35,141 nt of DNA from a virus. Position 1 is the first letter of the stretch. The number at the start of each line of letters is the position of its first letter. The notes beneath the pieces are model-generated. The model was not told the DNA's origin, searched no databases, and saw only the letters and a list, made by a program, of their open reading frames with translations. The position numbers and the translations under genes were made by a program. The stretch covers positions 1 to 35,141 of the IMG/VR virus record IMGVR_UViG_3300046010_009975. One strand, 5' to 3'. Below, in pieces: positions 31,237 to 35,141 of this stretch.

Positions 31237-32596
31237 TGTAGTTCTTAACAAAATATTGTAAATCTTCTGGTGTACCTATTCCCCACATTTTATCTATATG
31301 AAACGTTTTAATCTTTTTGTTATCTAATATAGCTTCATTAAAAACAGGACAAACATAAAACTCATTATTAACTCTTACATTTTTAGATATCATTTGTTTA
31401 GCATACTTTACATAATCAGAACCTTTCTTCCAGTAGTATATACCAACAGTTGCTACATCACTTATTGGTTTCTTTTCAGCTACCTCTGTAACAAACCCAT
31501 TAATATCTAACTTAGCATAACTCCACTTAGGATGTGTAGATTTAAAAGTAAGTATACCACCGTCTACATTACTTGTGGTCATATTATACATAAATTCATC
31601 GCTAAACCATTCCACAAATTGATCAGAGTTAGCCATGAGTAAAGGAGTATCAGTATCAATATACTGTTCAGCAAGTAAGGTAGTACAAGCAGCTCCTTCT
31701 GTAATTCCATCCACAGTTACGATTTTGCATCCTGGGGCTATAAGATTTAAAGTTTGATTGAGGTTATATTTTTCTAAATGCGATTTCTGAACAATAAAAA
31801 TAAACTGTGCGTCTATATTGATGTTATCTACAACTACCTGTATCATTGGCTTACCCTTAACTTCAATTAACGGTTTAGGAAATGTATAACCAGCTTTTTC
31901 AAATCTCGATCCAGCACCTGCCATAGGAATCAAAACATTTAAATTATCTGTCTTCCATTTGTTTGATGATGGTAAATTGTTTTCAACTTTCATAATAAAA
32001 TTGTTTATTCGTTCTAATGTAACGTTTTCAGGACTGTCTATAGGTAAAACAAATGCACCTGATCTACTAGCAGCTCTTCTACCTACTACAGAGTCTTCCA
32101 ATATAATTGTTTCATCTGGATTGATAGAAAAATCCAACATACATTTCATATAGATTTCTGCATGTGGTTTAGGATGCATAACATCTTCATTTGTGTATAT
32201 TTTTTCAAAAAATTCTAAAAAGCCTTTTTTCTTCAACTGTAACGTTGCAGTTTTTCTTATAGAATTTGTGCAGCAAACTAATCGATATTTCTTTGAAAGA
32301 TTATCCAAAACTTTTACTAATCTCTCATCTTTTGTAAATCTATCAATAATATTGATTGCTTCTTCTTGCTTATCATTCCATACTTGGTTATGTAATGATT
32401 CTGGTAATTGTTTACTTTCTGTTAATAGTTGAAGCTTTTTATGTGTGCTTAATCCATCATATTTTCCAATATGCTCTTCGTATGTTATAGTATACTTACT
32501 ATCTACTTTAGCCAAAGCGTAGTTTAACGAATCAAAATGTAATTGTTTCGATGATACTAGTACTCCATCTAAATCAAAAATAATAAGCTTAATCAT
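31217..32596 (-). CDS. HAD phosphatase - sugar nucleotidyltransferase fusion
   Basis: 459 residues. Residues 1-205 are a HAD-superfamily phosphatase/phosphomutase: DLDGVL (D8, D10), CTNS (109-112), K143 in HPKPH and LEDS (167-170). From about 219 a nucleotidyltransferase domain begins (LIPMAGAGSRFEKAGYTFPKPLIEVKGKPM), with the Asp-containing LLMANSDQF block later. Together they could turn a sugar phosphate into a nucleotide sugar in one protein. The sugar and nucleotide cannot be named. It follows the GT gene with an ATGA overlap, so it likely supplies donors to the neighbouring glycosyltransferases. Confidence 0.88.
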   Translation of the reverse strand: MIKLIIFDLDGVLVSSKQLHFDSLNYALAKVDSKYTITYEEHIGKYDGLSTHKKLQLLTESKQLPESLHNQVWNDKQEEAINIIDRFTKDERLVKVLDNLSKKYRLVCCTNSIRKTATLQLKKKGFLEFFEKIYTNEDVMHPKPHAEIYMKCMLDFSINPDETIILEDSVVGRRAASRSGAFVLPIDSPENVTLERINNFIMKVENNLPSSNKWKTDNLNVLIPMAGAGSRFEKAGYTFPKPLIEVKGKPMIQVVVDNINIDAQFIFIVQKSHLEKYNLNQTLNLIAPGCKIVTVDGITEGAACTTLLAEQYIDTDTPLLMANSDQFVEWFSDEFMYNMTTSNVDGGILTFKSTHPKWSYAKLDINGFVTEVAEKKPISDVATVGIYYWKKGSDYVKYAKQMISKNVRVNNEFYVCPVFNEAILDNKKIKTFHIDKMWGIGTPEDLQYFVKNYNGNNIT

Positions 32597-33426
32597 AATA
32601 TTTCTTTAAAGTAATCTTCTAGATAGTAGTTTAATGGTTTAAATAAAAAGCTTTTAATATTATCCATGCTTAATTCAGATGGGTCTACAAAGTTTATACT
32701 ATGATCTAATTCTTTGTAAAGATCTTTCATCTCAGGTGTAATTTGTTGTATAGGAATACAACCAAGTTTCAAAGCTTCGTAAAATCTAATGTTTAAAAAC
32801 ATTCCTGTACCAAAAGGATTTAAAATATACTTATATTCATTTACCTTTTGAATAAATTCATCATACGTTAGTTTTCTATGTGTTATAACCACGTCAAGAG
32901 GGAAACCTCTACTAACTAGATTTTTAATTACTTGCTCTCTAGTCGGGTAATAGTTGTTACATTGACCGATAAAGAGTATTCTATCCTTTTTCTCTACAGT
33001 AGGTGCACTTAATTGCGTATCTTTAGATAGTAATTGCTTATTAATAATTTTACCGTTTAAAGTTTTTAAGTCGTTTATATCAGATACATATTGTTTTAGA
33101 TAGTTAAAAAGATATACATGACGTTGATGTTCTGCATTCCATGGAAATTGCGATGAAAAAATCTTTTCAAAGTTAAAGACTACAACTTTAATCTTCTTTG
33201 AATTGATATGTGTTATAAAGTTTAAATTTCTCCATATATCAACATGAGGACCAAAATGTTCATCAACTATGAACAAAGTATCTATGTCATTTGTATCTTC
33301 AATTGAATTAACTTCCTTGAAGTCACAATTATAGAAATTTTTAAGTGCTAATCTAAAGTTAGCAAATAAACTAGTGCCTGGTAGAGCGTCTTTGCATATT
33401 ATTCCGTACATATAAGTTCTTTCCAA
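32593..33426 (-). CDS. Glycosyltransferase, GT-B/exostosin-like
   Basis: 277 residues (an ATG five codons downstream, at 33411, is also possible). The C-terminal half has YILNPFGTGMFLNIRFYEALKLGCIPIQQ, the donor-binding pattern seen in exostosin- and GT1-type enzymes (N-P-x-G ... F-x-E-A-L-x-x-G-C-I-P). The N-terminal half is a less conserved Rossmann domain. No signal peptide. It overlaps the upstream glycosyltransferase by 28 nt (13 nt with the shorter start) and the downstream gene by 4 nt. The acceptor is unknown. Confidence 0.72.
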   Translation of the reverse strand: MERTYMYGIICKDALPGTSLFANFRLALKNFYNCDFKEVNSIEDTNDIDTLFIVDEHFGPHVDIWRNLNFITHINSKKIKVVVFNFEKIFSSQFPWNAEHQRHVYLFNYLKQYVSDINDLKTLNGKIINKQLLSKDTQLSAPTVEKKDRILFIGQCNNYYPTREQVIKNLVSRGFPLDVVITHRKLTYDEFIQKVNEYKYILNPFGTGMFLNIRFYEALKLGCIPIQQITPEMKDLYKELDHSINFVDPSELSMDNIKSFLFKPLNYYLEDYFKEIL

Positions 33427-34226
33427 TAGTCTAAAGATAATTCTTTGATTGGGTTTACAAATTGTTTAATAATAGATATTCTATCTAAAACGTATTTATT
33501 GTTTACTTCTTCCCATTTATCAATAAACAGTATAGGTAAATGTTCAAACTGATTAAAGCATGTATGTCTTTCTACAATAGGTATTGCGTTCAAACTTAAA
33601 CATTCCCATATTCTATGACAATCTACACCGTTACCAGGTGGTGATATTACAAAAATACTTTGAGCTACTATTTCTAAATATTCATTATACGGTCTATTAT
33701 AATCCATTGGTATACCGTTTAGTTGTGTAATTTGATCGATAGCAGATCTTTTTTGTATATTAGTAGATTTGTCAAAATTTTTATAAATTAAAAATTTCTT
33801 AGGAAGACATTTTGATATAGTATCTTGTATTGTGTTTTGATTACCATGCTTCCATTGACTATTTGCAACTCCTATTGGTAAAGAAAATAACTTCGGATGG
33901 TTAATATATCTGTTTTGACAAAACCATTTTTTAATTTTATTACCTTCTAGATAAGGTAGAAATTCTTCTGTAATTGGGTAATCAGAATTATGAGATAGTA
34001 AAGTTATACCATCTTGCAATTCGTTGTAAAACTTATTAAAAAATTTCTTAAGATCGTGTGAGTAGACAAAAATACGTTTATAGTTTTTAATTTCTGCAAC
34101 AGGAAATGAATCAATTAAATGCACATTCTGTTGCATCATGTTTAATTGATCTTGTATGATACAATTTTTTTCAGAACAAAAACTGATCTCTGCTAATAAC
34201 TGTAACTGTTCACCGGATATAATCAT
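33399..34226 (-). CDS. Glycosyltransferase, exostosin-like (GT47-type)
   Basis: 275 residues. The C-terminal block FVISPPGNGVDCHRIWECLSLNAIPIVERH is characteristic of exostosin-family glycosyltransferases. A conserved-looking P-I-G-V-A-N-S-Q-W block precedes it. It is cytosolic by sequence, with no membrane segment. ATGA overlap with the upstream GT gene shows coupling. The donor and acceptor are unknown. Confidence 0.78.
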   Translation of the reverse strand: MIISGEQLQLLAEISFCSEKNCIIQDQLNMMQQNVHLIDSFPVAEIKNYKRIFVYSHDLKKFFNKFYNELQDGITLLSHNSDYPITEEFLPYLEGNKIKKWFCQNRYINHPKLFSLPIGVANSQWKHGNQNTIQDTISKCLPKKFLIYKNFDKSTNIQKRSAIDQITQLNGIPMDYNRPYNEYLEIVAQSIFVISPPGNGVDCHRIWECLSLNAIPIVERHTCFNQFEHLPILFIDKWEEVNNKYVLDRISIIKQFVNPIKELSLDYWKELICTE

Positions 34227-35074
34227 GCTGTAAATTTATATGTTTGTTTACTGTGAATATGTAGATTATTAAGTTTAATTAATTTGTCATTATATTCTAT
34301 ATAAGGTAATTTGTTTTCAAAAATTATGTTAATTTCTTTACTATGTAAGTATGGGTCTATAGCCCTGTGTAAATTTTTAGGTGCTACCCAACCAGGTGTA
34401 ATATTATCAGGTGTACCACCTATATGTTGACCATATGATGAAGGATCAAAAACTGAATTAAACTTTTCAAAATTGTTAGAGAACTCTCCAAACGGTAACA
34501 CTGGTAACATAGTCATACAATGCTTTTCTTTATTAAGAAGATATAATAATCTCATTTCATTGGGCATGAAGTTAGCACCGGCCAAATTATAGAGCGAATT
34601 CCTATCTAAATTCACAATTCTCAAAAACAAATCTTCTATCGCGTCAATGTTATTTTTGATATACATAAAACCGCAAACATACTCATTTGCTGAATGCGGT
34701 GTTATACTAATATTAGACTTTTCAAAGATATCTACAAACTTTGAAAAGTCTTCATATACCATTATATCATTATCAAAGTGTACGACGTTAGTCAGTTGTT
34801 TGTTTTTAATAAATTCATTTATGAAAAGAAATCTAAACAAAGAATTACGAAACAAAATTCTATCTGGTGATTCATTAAAAAAGCTTGATGTTAAAACTTG
34901 CTTGCTTTTAAAATCATTTAAGTTTAAGACTTCTACGCTATTTTCAAATTTTACATTATGGTTAGTTATAAAGTAAATTTTACTATTTGGATTAAAACGA
35001 ACTATATTTTCTATACAGCTTTTAACATGTACAGGAAAATGCGGTCCGTTATGAAATAGTACAAAATTTATCAT
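34223..35074 (-). CDS. Glycosyltransferase, GT-A type with DxD motif
   Basis: 283 residues. The N-terminus MINFVLFHNGPHFPVHVKSCIENIVRFNP and a VVHFDNDIMVYEDF block (D101-x-D103) resemble GT-A enzymes that bind a nucleotide sugar through a metal ion. A hydrophobic GG-T-P stretch follows at about 220. The start ATG overlaps the stop of the partial upstream gene (ATGA), and its own stop overlaps the next start. The acceptor is unknown; virion protein, DNA base or host glycan are all possible. Confidence 0.75.
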   Translation of the reverse strand: MINFVLFHNGPHFPVHVKSCIENIVRFNPNSKIYFITNHNVKFENSVEVLNLNDFKSKQVLTSSFFNESPDRILFRNSLFRFLFINEFIKNKQLTNVVHFDNDIMVYEDFSKFVDIFEKSNISITPHSANEYVCGFMYIKNNIDAIEDLFLRIVNLDRNSLYNLAGANFMPNEMRLLYLLNKEKHCMTMLPVLPFGEFSNNFEKFNSVFDPSSYGQHIGGTPDNITPGWVAPKNLHRAIDPYLHSKEINIIFENKLPYIEYNDKLIKLNNLHIHSKQTYKFTA

Positions 35075-35141
35075 TGTAACTTTTTAACCCAATAATGTAA
35101 CAAATCATGCATTGTTTGTTCAATTGTATATACTGGCTTTC
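35071..35141 (-). CDS. 3' end of a further gene, possible NAD-dependent epimerase
   Basis: Only the last 22 residues are in the window; the gene continues past the right edge. The frame ends KPVYTIEQTMHDLLHYWVKKLQ and stops with a TGA that overlaps the next ATG. The pattern recalls the C-terminus of SDR-type sugar epimerase/dehydratases (x-x-Y-S-I-E-E-G-x-x-x-T-x-x-Y). The overlap and the frame support a real gene; the family call is weak. Confidence 0.4.
   Translation of the reverse strand, partial: KPVYTIEQTMHDLLHYWVKKLQ

Noticed and set aside
1-35141. tRNA genes, insertion sequences, integrase or CRISPR.
   Set aside because: None recognised by eye on either strand; a tRNA search program would be needed to rule out tRNAs fully.

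Overview
The window is a stretch of a large, A+T-rich tailed phage of the T4 superfamily (myovirus). The diagnosis rests on recognisable homologues of T4 gp15 (tail sheath stabiliser), gp20 (portal), gp13 (neck), gp4 (head completion), gp21 (prohead protease), gp67/gp22 (scaffold), gp23 (major capsid protein), gp5 (baseplate hub), gp62 (clamp loader), gp31 (co-chaperonin), NrdA/NrdB and a T4-type lysozyme, and on T4-type late promoters (TATAAATA). The divergence from T4, the low G+C and the sugar and queuosine-type genes suggest an aquatic relative. The host cannot be named from the sequence.

Layout. 1-10432 (+): small Cys-rich protein, an unassigned virion candidate with its own promoter and terminator, gp15, a giant Ser/Thr/Pro-repeat plus RCC1 double-propeller protein, portal, neck protein and three small proteins with a shared N-terminal motif. 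10429-11829 (-): a lone 466-aa protein. 11905-15668 (+): the head module gp4, gp21, gp67-like, gp22, gp23, ended by a strong terminator. 15727-18051 (-): three tightly packed genes, DpdA-like transglycosylase, P-loop nucleoside-kinase-like protein and QueF, which together look like a 7-deazaguanine DNA modification operon. 18105-21408 (+): an unassigned protein and the baseplate hub gp5. 21458-25993 (-): NrdB, NrdA and three small unknowns. 26016-26431 (+): a small EF-hand-loop protein with a possible -1 frameshift extension. 26402-30799 (-): lysozyme, Fe-S DinG/XPD-type helicase, two unknowns, GroES-like gp31, gp62-like clamp-loader subunit, DUF366-like protein. 30817 to the right edge (-): a carbohydrate island with overlapping stops and starts: GDPD-like protein, HAD-nucleotidyltransferase fusion, three glycosyltransferases and the 3' end of a further gene.

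The most unusual signal is regulatory. Ten genes have a TAAATA or TATAAATA late-promoter core ending only 5-7 nt before the start codon. Four genes have a host-like TTGNNN / TATAAT promoter whose -10 box ends 5-6 nt before the start. I found no convincing Shine-Dalgarno at the starts I inspected. Taken together this predicts leaderless or nearly leaderless mRNAs for both early and late genes. Many late-promoter genes also begin with a short leader containing hydrophobic-X-Glu at residues 8-13, like T4 capsid-targeting sequences cut by gp21. That points to a set of packaged internal proteins, including the lysozyme and the 466-aa protein.
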